Positions 25,406-34,198 of a stretch of DNA of 64,000 nt are shown here, in pieces; position 1 is the stretch's first letter, and every line of letters begins with the position of its first letter. This DNA comes from Pyrinomonadaceae bacterium (GTDB lineage: Bacteria > Acidobacteriota > Blastocatellia > Pyrinomonadales > Pyrinomonadaceae). The DNA is taken from the NCBI GenBank assembly GCA_028284415.1, contig JANQRU010000004.1, positions 1,116,001 through 1,180,000 on the forward strand. The letters are read 5' to 3'. Under the pieces are notes generated by a model. That model did no database searches. It was not told where the DNA came from and saw only the letters and a list, made by a program, of their open reading frames with translations. Position numbers and translations under genes: made by a program.

Positions 25406-26503
25406 TTAAGCCACTTGTTTAAGCCTTTGCTCTTCTTTGGCTTCTTCTCTTTCAAGTCTTTCAATTACTTCCTCAAGGTGTTCATCTTCTTCTTCCAAAT
25501 CAAAGTATTCATCAAATTCTTCTTCCATTTCTTCACGGGCGTCATCAATGTCAAAGTCTTCATTCTCAGACTCCCTGTTTATAGGGATTCCATTAATGCC
25601 ATCATTTGAATTTATATTTACATTCGGCATCATGACAACATTCCCGTTTGTCGAAAGTTCTTTTAGGTTAGCTTTGATATTCTTTCCCGCTTTGCTTTCT
25701 CGTCCATTCTGATTATTTTGTTCATTGATGTTGAAATAAAGATCAAGCTCCTGACCTAAATCATCCTCCACATCTGTCAAAAAAGTTCCTAATCGGGCAG
25801 TTGTTTGAAACTGCCTAATCGGTTTCAGTTTCTTAAATGCAGATGTAAAAGCATTTGATAATGACCATAGATTTCTATCTTCAAACTCTTTGTATTCGGG
25901 TTTGAAATAGTTTTTGTGAACTACACTCATTAGATGCTTTGGAATGCCTTTGATCTTTTTATCAAGAAAAGCCTGATAAATGATCAATTTGGCAATGACA
26001 TCATTTAAGGTAAGTGCCTTCATCATCTCAACCTGTGATTTTATCGGAGCAAAACTCCTCTGGATTCGATCAACCGCAATTGTGATGGAATCTATTAATT
26101 CCAGATTCCTTGTATGTTTATGAGATAACGGATTAAAATCTCCCGAAAACATCATATTGTCACACACAGTTACCCGATAACCTGCTGTCATCGCCAACCT
26201 CATAGATTTATCATTGGAATTACGAAGTCCGATTGAAAACCTGCAATCCATAAACTCTGCATCCAGATCCATTACTCCAAACATTTTCATTCCATCACGA
26301 GAAACCGCATATTCATCCCTGACAACTTTTAGGTGTCTGAATGAAAGAGCTTCCTCTAAAGTCTCAACTACCTCAAAATGAGCAACTGGTTTATGAGTTC
26401 TTGTTGCTTCAGGAACAGGAATCTCTATCAGTTCTTCTCTGGTTACCTTACTTGTTCCGCAATGAGCAATTAAAGTTGCTTCCATATTTTCATTTCTATT
26501 CAT
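25406..26503 (-). CDS. DUF932 plasmid/phage-type protein
   Basis: A 365-residue protein matching DUF932, a family found on plasmids and phages: HLKVVRDEYAVSRDGMKMFG, FRFSIGLRNSNDKSMRLAMT-like core (here CRFSIGLRNSNDKSM) and VTVCDNMMFSGD. The last 60 residues are extremely acidic (DIDDAREEMEEEFDEYFDLE and more) with a short basic end. AAAGGAGG precedes the ATG. It overlaps the zinc-ribbon gene's stop by about one base, so the two are co-translated. Function of the family is not established; a role in element maintenance or DNA mimicry by the acidic tail is speculation. Confidence 0.75.
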   Translation of the reverse strand: MNRNENMEATLIAHCGTSKVTREELIEIPVPEATRTHKPVAHFEVVETLEEALSFRHLKVVRDEYAVSRDGMKMFGVMDLDAEFMDCRFSIGLRNSNDKSMRLAMTAGYRVTVCDNMMFSGDFNPLSHKHTRNLELIDSITIAVDRIQRSFAPIKSQVEMMKALTLNDVIAKLIIYQAFLDKKIKGIPKHLMSVVHKNYFKPEYKEFEDRNLWSLSNAFTSAFKKLKPIRQFQTTARLGTFLTDVEDDLGQELDLYFNINEQNNQNGRESKAGKNIKANLKELSTNGNVVMMPNVNINSNDGINGIPINRESENEDFDIDDAREEMEEEFDEYFDLEEEDEHLEEVIERLEREEAKEEQRLKQVA

Positions 26504-26778
26504 TATCTTTTACCTCCTTTAGCAAATACTTCCGTCCTTTCCGGTATATGAACTTTGATAAAACAACTATTGCAATAACCCGATTTGGGTTTCTCGCAAC
26601 AGTTCTTACAAAGCAAACGATTACAGCCATCGCATTGAATCCAGTTTCTATCCGGGGTTTCACGGAATAAAAGGACGACTCTGTGACTGCCGCATCCCAT
26701 TCCAGCAAGTTCAATATCACCAACTAATTTCTTCTTACACTTCTCGCACCGCTGACAAATTTCCTTATCATTTGGCAT
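26503..26778 (-). CDS. zinc-ribbon/FYVE-like small protein
   Basis: Ninety-one residues with five Cys-x-x-Cys type pairs: CQRCEKCKKK near the N terminus, then CDGCNRLLCKNCCEKPKSG and YCNSC. This spacing suggests two or more zinc sites. AGGAGG precedes the ATG. It is directly upstream of, and coupled to, the DUF932 gene. No enzyme function is recognised; nucleic-acid or protein binding is inferred. Confidence 0.65.
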   Translation of the reverse strand: MPNDKEICQRCEKCKKKLVGDIELAGMGCGSHRVVLLFRETPDRNWIQCDGCNRLLCKNCCEKPKSGYCNSCFIKVHIPERTEVFAKGGKR

Positions 26779-26843
26779 ATTATTTTTCCTCCTACCAAAA
26801 GCTGTCTATGTGTTTTTATTTTGATTTTTGTGTTTTGGTTTCT

Positions 26844-26922
26844 CTGCAAATGTTTATTTGCAGATTCCCAAGCTGATAAATAAGTAAAGGCGAATGAAAA
26901 AGAGGAAAAAGAATTTATCAGC
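26844..26922. repeat. two nested-neighbour inverted repeats
   Basis: CTGCAAAT/ATTTGCAG (26844-26851 with 26856-26863) and GCTGATAAAT/ATTTATCAGC (26872-26881 with 26913-26922) lie in the 360-base gap upstream of the zinc-ribbon gene. They may be regulatory hairpins or a protein binding site. Confidence 0.45.
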
Positions 26923-26954
26923 CGAGGAATCCGGCAAACAAGGTTTTATTAGTT

Positions 26955-27125
26955 GTAAGTGGTGAGTGGTAAACAGTAGGAATAGTGGTAAGCGGCAAGT
27001 GGTAAGTGGTAAGTTTCCTTGATACGAAAATCAAATATTTAAACTTAAAACTTCTTTTACATAGTCATTCTCAATAACTAAATTAATCTTGCAAGCTATG
27101 CCTCAATTAATCACTCACCACTTAC
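26955..27125. repeat. MITE-like element with GTAAGTGGTGAGTG ends
   Basis: A 171-base unit bounded by a perfect 14-base inverted repeat (26955-26968 and 27112-27125). The left part contains further tandem AGTGGTAAG words. There is no coding frame. Such AGTGGTGAGTGGT sequences are a known type of intergenic repeat in several bacterial phyla (from memory, unverified). Confidence 0.5.
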
Positions 27126-27138
27126 CATTTACCATTTT

Positions 27139-28368
27139 TCACTGCTTTGACGGAGGCAGAGTTTTAGCACTAAAGGGGCGTGAGACAGAGCCATCAATCA
27201 TCATCCTTAAATAGATATGATAATTGGGAAGGGAGGTAAAATCACTTGGTTTGAATTCGGGGTAGAACTCCTGAGCAAGCAGTTCGGCATCGGTTGCCCC
27301 GATCCTAAAACTGATAATCGTTCCGACATTGCCGAGGATCGAGTCCCGCACTAAAGGTTGCTCTATTCCTGAGAGGTGTTGCGTTGACAAAAATAGTGAG
27401 ACCCGGTACTTACGCAGTTCAGAAAGCATTGAGGCTAGATTATCGGTAGCGATAAAGCTGGGAAATTCATCAAGAAAAAGAGTAAAATCTCGTCTTTTAT
27501 CTTCCGGGATATTGGAACGGGAAAGTGCCGCCAAATCAAATCTGGAAACAAGGAGTGATCCGAGTAGGTTAGCTGTATCGACTCCCAATTCACCTTTTGA
27601 AAGATTGATGAGTAAGATTTTCTCCTCATCCATAATCCTTCGCAAGTTAAGCGGTTTTTCAGGACTTGTTAAAACTTTCTGCAACAGCGGGTAGGAAATA
27701 AACGCTCCGACCTTATTTTGAATGGGGGCAATGGCATCGGCTCGAAGTCGTGCAGGGTATTTTTCAAATTCTTCCATCCAGAATTTTCTGACCTGCTCAT
27801 TCTGGATAAATGGCATTACTTTTTTACGAAAATCTTTATCGGTTAGGAGCTTTAGAGTATCAGCAAGTGTAGCGTTCTTGTAATCAAGTAACGTCAAAAG
27901 AGAGTTCCTCAAGATATGCTCTAACCTCGGTCCCCACGAGTCTCTCCATAAGTATTTGAAGACCTGAATCATTCCCGAACAAGCTAAGGGTCGTTTATCC
28001 TGCGGAACATTTCCGAGCGGATTAAATCCATAGGGTTGATCCTTACGGGTCAGATCAAAATCAATAACATCATCAGCCCGCGACCACGGGATCTGTTTTC
28101 TAACTTCTGCTACCAAATCTCCATGCGGATCAAAAAGAGCAAATCCGTAGCCTTTTTTAGCGTCATCAAGAGCAAAGGATTTTATGAGAGAACTTTTACC
28201 TACTCCTGTTTTCCCTAGAGCGAGGATTTGAAAGCGTCTATCGGAGCGTTTGATCCCAAAAGGAGTTTGCCCATGCCGAAAGGTGGTTTGAGCAAAGATG
28301 GTCGGAGATTCGATTGAAAATGTTTTTTTCTTTGTTTTGTTATTAGATTGAGTGTGAGATTTGGTCAT
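27139..28368 (-). CDS. VirD4/TraG-like ATPase (conjugative coupling type)
   Basis: A 409-residue FtsK/HerA-type ATPase. P-loop LALGKTGVGKSSLIK (about 49-63), DPHGDLV after it, and Walker B FTLFLDEFPSFI (about 300-311), then LSTQHLSG as a sensor. No transmembrane anchor, and a shorter N terminus than VirD4. The C-terminal half of the 1028-residue protein at 44410-47496 is clearly related (shared DPHGDL, and LL.LSKGE-type and RKY words). It overlaps the methyltransferase gene by four bases (ATGA). Family members pump DNA in conjugation or packaging; no relaxase was seen nearby. Confidence 0.8.
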   Translation of the reverse strand: MTKSHTQSNNKTKKKTFSIESPTIFAQTTFRHGQTPFGIKRSDRRFQILALGKTGVGKSSLIKSFALDDAKKGYGFALFDPHGDLVAEVRKQIPWSRADDVIDFDLTRKDQPYGFNPLGNVPQDKRPLACSGMIQVFKYLWRDSWGPRLEHILRNSLLTLLDYKNATLADTLKLLTDKDFRKKVMPFIQNEQVRKFWMEEFEKYPARLRADAIAPIQNKVGAFISYPLLQKVLTSPEKPLNLRRIMDEEKILLINLSKGELGVDTANLLGSLLVSRFDLAALSRSNIPEDKRRDFTLFLDEFPSFIATDNLASMLSELRKYRVSLFLSTQHLSGIEQPLVRDSILGNVGTIISFRIGATDAELLAQEFYPEFKPSDFTSLPNYHIYLRMMIDGSVSRPFSAKTLPPSKQ

Positions 28369-29393
28369 TTAGTGAGAGATAGGTTCTTTATTCTTTTTCG
28401 TGCCGCCCGGACATATTCGGGATTAAGTTCAATGCCGATAAAATTTCTTTTAAGTTTCTTGGCAACTACCGCCGTTGTTCCGCTTCCAATAAACGGATCA
28501 AGAACAATCCTGCCTTTCGGGCATCCTGATTTGATCGGAGTTTCAATTAACTGTTCGGGGAAGACGGCAAAGTGATTTCCTTTGTTTTTTTGAGAAGCGG
28601 CGGTAGCTATCGTCCAGACGCACCGCTTATTTCTTCCCCGTTTGAGAATCTCTTTTTGGCTTTTTTTCATTGCCGCTAAATTCTTGGTTGATTTTCTTTC
28701 TTTGTTCCAGTAAAGATGTTGATCGAAAGGATTGGAATATCGGCGTTTGAGTTCACGAGGGTTTCTTACGGGTTCAAACTGTCTTTTGAAATAATACTTC
28801 TTACTTTTTACAAAAAAGAACAGTTTTTCAAAGTCAACGGTGAATCTATCCTTAACTGACGAGGGCATCGCATTACTTTTGTGCCAGATGATCTCATTTC
28901 TTAATATCCAGCCTCTTTCGATCATTAAAAGTGCAAAGCGAGAGGGAATCATGCAAAGAGATTTATTCGGAATGTTTGCAGTTAAATTAAATTTTGGAGT
29001 TATTGAGGTTTTTGCAAAGGAATCAAACAGATTATTTTGCTTTTTGTTCTTTTGACCACCTTTAGATGAACTCTTATAGGTATCACCAAAATTAACAAAG
29101 CAGGTTCCGGTTGGTTTTAAGACTCTTTTGATCTCATCAAAGATGGTAATGATTTTTTCAAAATATTCATCTAAATTATTTTCTAAACCGATTTGACTGT
29201 GAACACCATAATCGCGTAAAGCCCAGTAAGGTGGACTTGTAGTAACACAATTAATACTTTTGGAGGGAATAGATTTTAAGACTTTTAAGGTATCACCGCA
29301 GATAATTTTGTTGATAAATTTATCAATCGGTTTGCTTGTTATATTATTTGCTTTTTTGGCTGAGCTAATTTTTAAAGCTATTTGTCTTTTCAT
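28365..29393 (-). CDS. orphan DNA methyltransferase (N4-C or N6-A, beta type)
   Basis: A 342-residue amino-methyltransferase. Catalytic motif IV TSPPYWALRDYG (about 54-65) precedes the AdoMet motif I DPFIGSGTTAV (about 297-307), the order of beta-class enzymes. SPPY/W is used by N4-cytosine and some N6-adenine enzymes, so the target is not decided. The central region (about 110-260) holds the recognition part with many Lys residues. No restriction gene is adjacent, so it is an orphan. It overlaps the winged-HTH gene by 29 bases and the ATPase gene by four. Confidence 0.85.
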   Translation of the reverse strand: MKRQIALKISSAKKANNITSKPIDKFINKIICGDTLKVLKSIPSKSINCVTTSPPYWALRDYGVHSQIGLENNLDEYFEKIITIFDEIKRVLKPTGTCFVNFGDTYKSSSKGGQKNKKQNNLFDSFAKTSITPKFNLTANIPNKSLCMIPSRFALLMIERGWILRNEIIWHKSNAMPSSVKDRFTVDFEKLFFFVKSKKYYFKRQFEPVRNPRELKRRYSNPFDQHLYWNKERKSTKNLAAMKKSQKEILKRGRNKRCVWTIATAASQKNKGNHFAVFPEQLIETPIKSGCPKGRIVLDPFIGSGTTAVVAKKLKRNFIGIELNPEYVRAARKRIKNLSLTK

Positions 29394-29781
29394 TTATTTC
29401 GTGAGTTTTATATTGTTTGCTAAATTCCTTCCACTTTTCGATACGAATAAGTAGAATCGGTCTGGATTCGATAATAGTTATATATTGGTGATAAGCGAGT
29501 CTGTTCAGGTGTCGGTAGATCGTGCGGTTTGAGAATCCGGTTTCCTTTTGAATTGTTTTAATAATGCGTCTGACAAGTCCTGTTTTCCTTTCTGTATAGA
29601 TTAAAAGATAAAGATAAAGCCAAATAGCATTTCCCATTCTTATGCGGTGCTTACTGCTTTTGTCTTTTACAAGTCCGCACCACAATGGAATCCACCAATT
29701 TCTTTTTTTGTTTAATTTTTCAAAACGGAACTTAAATAATGAGCTTTCTTTTGTCTGATTTTTAGGTAAAAGATTGTGCAA
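29365..29781 (-). CDS. winged-HTH protein, possible replication or control factor
   Basis: A 138-residue basic protein with a helix-turn-helix in its middle: IKTIQKETGFSNRTIYRHLN (about 79-98) then LAYHQYITI. Before it, WWIPLWCGLV and GNAIWLYLYLLIY make a hydrophobic helical unit. This layout is seen in small element-borne initiator or regulator proteins. The start is the ATG at 29779-29781, without a strong ribosome binding site. The next 370 bases upstream hold a DnaA-box-like site and a terminator, which would suit a replicon control region. Confidence 0.55.
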   Translation of the reverse strand: MHNLLPKNQTKESSLFKFRFEKLNKKRNWWIPLWCGLVKDKSSKHRIRMGNAIWLYLYLLIYTERKTGLVRRIIKTIQKETGFSNRTIYRHLNRLAYHQYITIIESRPILLIRIEKWKEFSKQYKTHEINEKTNSFKN

Positions 29782-29890
29782 TAGATTTAATATGAATTAA
29801 AGTTTTTTTAGGTGGTATATATAATCTAGCAACTATTAAAAATCTCCGGCAGGTTGAAAATTTCGATACATTTACCAAAAAACTGTCAAG

Positions 29891-29899
29891 TTATCCACA
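29891..29899 (+). other. consensus DnaA-box-like site
   Basis: TTATCCACA, a perfect match to the common DnaA box, in the AT-rich gap 29782-30147 upstream of the winged-HTH gene. Only one good copy was seen, so an origin is a suggestion and not a call. Confidence 0.3.
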
Positions 29900-29958
29900 A
29901 CCTCTTTTTTTATATTTAACTTTAATTAACTTTATAGCTAATAAAAAAGACGCAAAAA

Positions 29959-29978
29959 AAGCCAATAAAAATTGGCTT
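29959..29978 (-). terminator. rho-independent terminator
   Basis: On the minus strand AAGCCAAT TTTT ATTGGCTT is followed directly by a run of T. It lies 170 bases past the stop of the gene at 30148-31053 and closes the penicillin-binding-protein operon. Confidence 0.75.
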
Positions 29979-30147
29979 AATCTAAGCTTATAAGAATTTA
30001 ATCTCTGCCATATTTTGCTAAAAAGTTGCCATGTTTAAGACAATTTTAGACACTTTTGACAAATAAGAGAATTATTTCTTGGTTATGATCTAATCCTTAA
30101 TTTTGAGATACTCAATAAGAACACCATTCATCAGACATCTCGGGATT

Positions 30148-31053
30148 TTACCATCCGTTAATCTCATAAATTTCTTTAGAAAACTCGCTTTGTTCTAAGT
30201 TATGAAGAAACCAAAACTTAAAATTCTCCCTATCTTCATTTGGAGTATTCACGCTTAATTGGTTAAATAATTCCCAGACAGATTCTCCTAATCCACGATA
30301 AGCTAACATCGTCATATAATCTTCGACTTCTTGACTGAGGACACCCTTGTTTCTCAAATTTTTTATTTGAGTAGAATAATTTTTCGGTTTTGCCCGCTTC
30401 ATTAGTTTTTGAGAAAATGTATATTCACCGTTTTGAAGTTCTAGGATTTCTTGTGGAATAACACTTCCTCTACCACCATTTTTGTCGTAAGAGAATGAAA
30501 GATCGGGAATAATAATTTCAATCATTCCGGTTTTGTCAATGTCCACAAATTCTGCTTTAAGAATACTAGTTCTAAGAGTTGTTTTCCTAAACTCTTCTCC
30601 AAGTGATAAAAGATAATAGTTAAAACAACATCCGGTTGCCCCGCCGCTATCTATACCGATAAAAATGTCGTCTATGCCATCTCCTGTTAGATCACGATGT
30701 TGACCATTTTTGATAAATTCTTCAGCATCAAGTTTTTTTGATCCCTCTGAACTATCAACGGTGATTATCCAGAAGTATTCGGACATACCAATACTTTCGA
30801 GCGAGAAAACCACCTTTCCTTGATTACATAAAATATTGAATTCCTCATTATCGCCTTCGGCTTTTTGATTAAAACTATAATTATTACAAAGGAAAGTGTT
30901 TTCTTGATCTGAAATATCTTCTGACTTTTTGATCTGTTCAGAGTTCTTTGAAAATATAAAACTATACTCTAAAATTTTAGAAATCCCAATAACGACAGTT
31001 AAGCCTATTAAAAAGCAACCTAAAAAAGTAAATACATTTGACCTATTAAACAT
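30148..31053 (-). CDS. membrane-anchored FG-GAP-like protein
   Basis: A 301-residue protein. One N-terminal membrane helix (VFTFLGCFLIGLTVVIGISK) anchors an outer domain. It contains FG-GAP/VCBS-like calcium motifs, RDLTGDGIDDIFIG (about 127-140) and FVDIDKTGMIEII (about 175-187), plus two Cys in GATGCCFNYY. The C terminus is helical. AGGAGG precedes the ATG. It is 33 bases downstream of the class A penicillin-binding protein gene in the same operon, so the pair may act together at the envelope. The function is not known. Confidence 0.65.
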   Translation of the reverse strand: MFNRSNVFTFLGCFLIGLTVVIGISKILEYSFIFSKNSEQIKKSEDISDQENTFLCNNYSFNQKAEGDNEEFNILCNQGKVVFSLESIGMSEYFWIITVDSSEGSKKLDAEEFIKNGQHRDLTGDGIDDIFIGIDSGGATGCCFNYYLLSLGEEFRKTTLRTSILKAEFVDIDKTGMIEIIIPDLSFSYDKNGGRGSVIPQEILELQNGEYTFSQKLMKRAKPKNYSTQIKNLRNKGVLSQEVEDYMTMLAYRGLGESVWELFNQLSVNTPNEDRENFKFWFLHNLEQSEFSKEIYEINGW

Positions 31054-31086
31054 TTAATTTTACCTCCTAAACTGTTCCAGTTATAT

Positions 31087-33675
31087 TTAATCCGCTTGCG
31101 AAAGTTCTTCTAAACTAACTTCATCTTTCTCCTCTTCCTCCTCCTCTAGGCAATATTCAGGTTCAGTCCCTTTTATAAAGGGCAGAAGCTTACCTGATCC
31201 GTCTATTGATCGGCATCCATTCTGCACACGAACTCGGTGAACATTTGGATGGCTAAAATTTCCTTGAATCCAAGAAGAACGATTTTCAACAACTAGAGTT
31301 AAAACACGATTCATTAATGGTGTGATTACATTTCCCGAGTAAATTTTCTGCATTAGACCGTCTGGAAATGCTTTACTGTTTTTGGGAATGATTCTAAAAT
31401 GAATTAAAAATACATGACTTCGGCTACCGGCAATCTGGACATAATCTCTGCTCAGGGAGCCTGTTTTTACAAAAAGATCGCCTTTGTATCTAGCTGAAAA
31501 CTTTCTGCGGGCAGCATCAGAAAGCGAACTAGCAACCACTGTTGCCGCTTCTTCTGAAAACATCCTCTGTTTTTTAGATTTAGGTAATGTTTGAGAAATT
31601 CCATCCAAGTGGATAGCTTCAAATAATGTTATATCTTTTCGAACCCCGGAAGGATATGCTGTAAATGGTGATATTAACTCAAAAATTGATGCTTGCGAAT
31701 CGGGTCCCGAACCGTTAAACAGACGACAGGGATGATCGCCGTCTTTTTGACGCTTTTTCTCTAATTTATCTATTTTTTCCGAACTTCGTCCTAGAAGCTT
31801 GCCAAGTAACTCTCTTCCGCTAGTTATAGTTATCTCCGAACACATGCAATAGGTATAAGGATTATTGGAAAAAACCAATAAATTTTGGACGGTGTAAAAC
31901 TTGTTAAATTTTTCAGCTTCTTTGTGTTTTGCTCCATCAGGAGCACTACATTTGCTCGGATTTACCATAGTCCCCATCGTCCAAATGCGACGTTCGATCA
32001 TTTGGGTGGTAAAGAGCGTTTTAAGACAACTACCTGGACGAAAAGGGTCTTGCAGACTCTGAAAATTGGGAATGGTTTTGTTTTTCTCGGTTTTAAGACT
32101 TAGATAGTTGACAACTTTTCCGTTTTGTGAGCTGACAATAAGAAGATCTGCCTGAACTTCAAAACCCACTCGACTACCAAGCGTCCTTCTCACGGTTTTT
32201 CTAAATACCAGCAATTTATTCTCTAAAGCTGGAGCAAAAACCTGTTGCATTTGAAAATCAATTGATGTTGAAACCGAAATTGCTTTATTAGCATTCTGAA
32301 AACTAAAAACCTTCTTTTTTGCTAGAATTCTCCTGATTAATTTTATTAGAGCATCGTCAGTCTTTAGATCACCATCGGAGTAATATTTAAATTTTATCTT
32401 TTTACCTATAAAGGGTTTTGCCTGCCGGGCATCTTTGGGATTAACTTTAATAAAATCTCTAAGCAAACGGTTTCGGAGTTTCTCTGTGCCGATGTTATTT
32501 TTAATTCGCTTTGGAGACCTTAATGCAACAATAATTGCCGCCATTTCTGCCGGGTTAAGATCAGCTAAATCTTTTCCAAAGTGCAACTTGGAAGCTGTTC
32601 CGACACCAATTATTTCTTCTCTAATGATATTTTTACCAGTTTTGTGATTTGGTTTTTCAAAAGCGAGTGGGACAATATTTAAGTAGAGTTCCAGTAACTT
32701 GGTTTTTGCTTTCTTCTTTGAACCATATTTATGTCTGAAGTAACTTTCGATTGCTGCAGAACAGAAAAATTCTTTTACTTTTAATAAGTAAGTTCTTCGT
32801 TTTGACCGATTAAAAAGCTGTTTGCAAACTTGAGAACTTATGGTCGAACCGCCTTGTTTGTTTTTCTCTAATATATACATCTTCAAAGCTCGGATAATTC
32901 CGCGGTAATCTATACCGTTATGAGAAAGACGTCGTCTGTCTTCGGAAAATTCCAAAAGCCTGATAAAAAGAGAGTTTTGGGAAATATCATTTCCTAATTT
33001 TATCCGGTAAAAAACCTGTGGCGATTGTTTAAGTTTTCCATCATCAGATATATCAGGTTTGATAACAAACAATTTTTGAGGTTCAATTTTTGCCTGATTA
33101 ACTTTCTTATAATTTGGAATTTCTTTTATAAATAGAACTTTCTTATTTTGTTCAGTAAATGTTAGTTCTAGACTTGGGTATATCGAGGATCGATGGGACT
33201 TAATGTAAAGTTTATTTGCATTTTTACAAAAAACTCCGGTCTCATATTTAAGAGAGTTTGAGCAATTTTCACTTTTTCCTTTAATTTCTTTGTAATTATT
33301 CTTAACAAGATCATGAATTAGTCTGCTGGCGGAAATGGCGATTCCTACATTTATTTTTTTATGATCCGCATCAATCGCCCAGTTTGCACCATATTTTTCT
33401 TTGTTTTCAATTTTGTCTCTAATGGCAGCACTTGTTTGCCACCAGTAATAAACAACTACTAATGCAGCAAAAAGAGAAATAGCAGCTATAATCAGTAAGC
33501 TTATCTCAATCCAGTTTTCTTCAACAAAAACTGAGCAAATGAAGAAAAAAACACATGAAATAATAAGACTAACAGCAAAACCCAATGGAAAAGGGACATT
33601 AAAGAAAATATCTGCTAATAACGGGGTAAGAGCAGTGAAAAAGACTACACAAAAAACAACTAAAAACTTCACCAT
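31087..33675 (-). CDS. class A penicillin-binding protein (GT51 plus transpeptidase)
   Basis: An 862-residue bifunctional peptidoglycan synthase. Two to three N-terminal helices (about 1-80) are followed by the glycosyltransferase part: FSEDRRRLSHNGIDYRGII (catalytic Glu about 240; the usual EDRRF Phe is Arg) and GGSTISSQVCKQL in place of GGSTITQQ. The transpeptidase has PGSCLKTL (S-x-x-K, about 548), SNNPYTYC (S-x-N, about 601) and FVKTGSLS (K-T-G, about 738). All catalytic residues remain. The C terminus is a run of Glu. GGAGG precedes the ATG. A divergent PBP inside an accessory element is unusual; the motifs suggest a specialised or antibiotic-insensitive enzyme, which is inference. Confidence 0.85.
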   Translation of the reverse strand: MVKFLVVFCVVFFTALTPLLADIFFNVPFPLGFAVSLIISCVFFFICSVFVEENWIEISLLIIAAISLFAALVVVYYWWQTSAAIRDKIENKEKYGANWAIDADHKKINVGIAISASRLIHDLVKNNYKEIKGKSENCSNSLKYETGVFCKNANKLYIKSHRSSIYPSLELTFTEQNKKVLFIKEIPNYKKVNQAKIEPQKLFVIKPDISDDGKLKQSPQVFYRIKLGNDISQNSLFIRLLEFSEDRRRLSHNGIDYRGIIRALKMYILEKNKQGGSTISSQVCKQLFNRSKRRTYLLKVKEFFCSAAIESYFRHKYGSKKKAKTKLLELYLNIVPLAFEKPNHKTGKNIIREEIIGVGTASKLHFGKDLADLNPAEMAAIIVALRSPKRIKNNIGTEKLRNRLLRDFIKVNPKDARQAKPFIGKKIKFKYYSDGDLKTDDALIKLIRRILAKKKVFSFQNANKAISVSTSIDFQMQQVFAPALENKLLVFRKTVRRTLGSRVGFEVQADLLIVSSQNGKVVNYLSLKTEKNKTIPNFQSLQDPFRPGSCLKTLFTTQMIERRIWTMGTMVNPSKCSAPDGAKHKEAEKFNKFYTVQNLLVFSNNPYTYCMCSEITITSGRELLGKLLGRSSEKIDKLEKKRQKDGDHPCRLFNGSGPDSQASIFELISPFTAYPSGVRKDITLFEAIHLDGISQTLPKSKKQRMFSEEAATVVASSLSDAARRKFSARYKGDLFVKTGSLSRDYVQIAGSRSHVFLIHFRIIPKNSKAFPDGLMQKIYSGNVITPLMNRVLTLVVENRSSWIQGNFSHPNVHRVRVQNGCRSIDGSGKLLPFIKGTEPEYCLEEEEEEKDEVSLEELSQAD

Positions 33676-33699
33676 AATTCCTCCATTGAAAAATCCATC

Positions 33700-33846
33700 T
33701 TATTTTTTAATCCTTGGAGTGTTGACAGCAGATAAGTTGTTTGTTATCTTTGGGTTAGCCTTATAAGGAGGCAAAAAAAACAACTTATTCTTTATTACTT
33801 TAAGGACTAAGTTTTTAACCAAGGCAGGAACATAAAATTTGATCAT
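33700..33846 (-). CDS. basic 48-residue peptide upstream of the PBP gene
   Basis: Small ORF with an ATG at 33844-33846 preceded by AGGAA. Encodes 48 residues starting MIKFYVPALVKNLVLKVIKN, with a hydrophobic middle LFFLPPY and Lys-rich ends. It ends 24 bases before the PBP start, so it may be a leader peptide or first operon gene. The ribosome binding site lies in one arm of the hairpin at 33824-33859 and the ATG is in its loop. Confidence 0.4.
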   Translation of the reverse strand: MIKFYVPALVKNLVLKVIKNKLFFLPPYKANPKITNNLSAVNTPRIKK

Positions 33847-33859
33847 GGAATGTTCCTGC
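33824..33859. promoter_or_regulatory. 10-bp inverted repeat around the small-ORF start
   Basis: GCAGGAACAT/ATGTTCCTGC, a perfect ten-base repeat with a 16-base loop. Read on the minus strand it can hide the AGGAA of the 48-residue ORF. Read on the plus strand it is followed by TTTTTCTATTT, like a terminator, though no plus-strand gene ends there. It may be an operator, an RNA switch or the end of an antisense RNA. Confidence 0.5.
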
Positions 33860-34028
33860 TTTTTCTATTTATGAATATAAACTAAAATTCCTTTTAAAGC
33901 AATTAGATGTAATTTTTTTCTTACAAATATAGCTAGTTTTTTACATTTTTAAATAAAATATTTACATATTATGTCAAATTTATAATAGATAGTGTGATTT
34001 TTTTGTCAATAACTTAACCTTGCAACCG

Positions 34029-34063
34029 AAAGAGCTTGGACACTAAAAGTGTCCAAGCTCTTT
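34029..34063. promoter_or_regulatory. perfect 16-bp inverted repeat between divergent genes
   Basis: AAAGAGCTTGGACACT AAA AGTGTCCAAGCTCTTT, perfect over 16 pairs with a three-base loop, 350 bases upstream of the PBP start and 136 before the TPR-HTH gene. There is no T-tract on either side. It is a strong candidate operator or a very stable RNA hairpin. The rest of 33676-34198 is AT-rich and otherwise empty. Confidence 0.55.
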
Positions 34064-34198
34064 CCCAAGAAGCATTTATGCTGTAAATGTTCTACAGTTT
34101 CATATAAAAATATTATAATTTTCTTGACTTTTAGGGATGGATGGGAGTATTGTCAGATTTTAGATAAAAAAATACAAGCACCTAATAAATATGGATGA

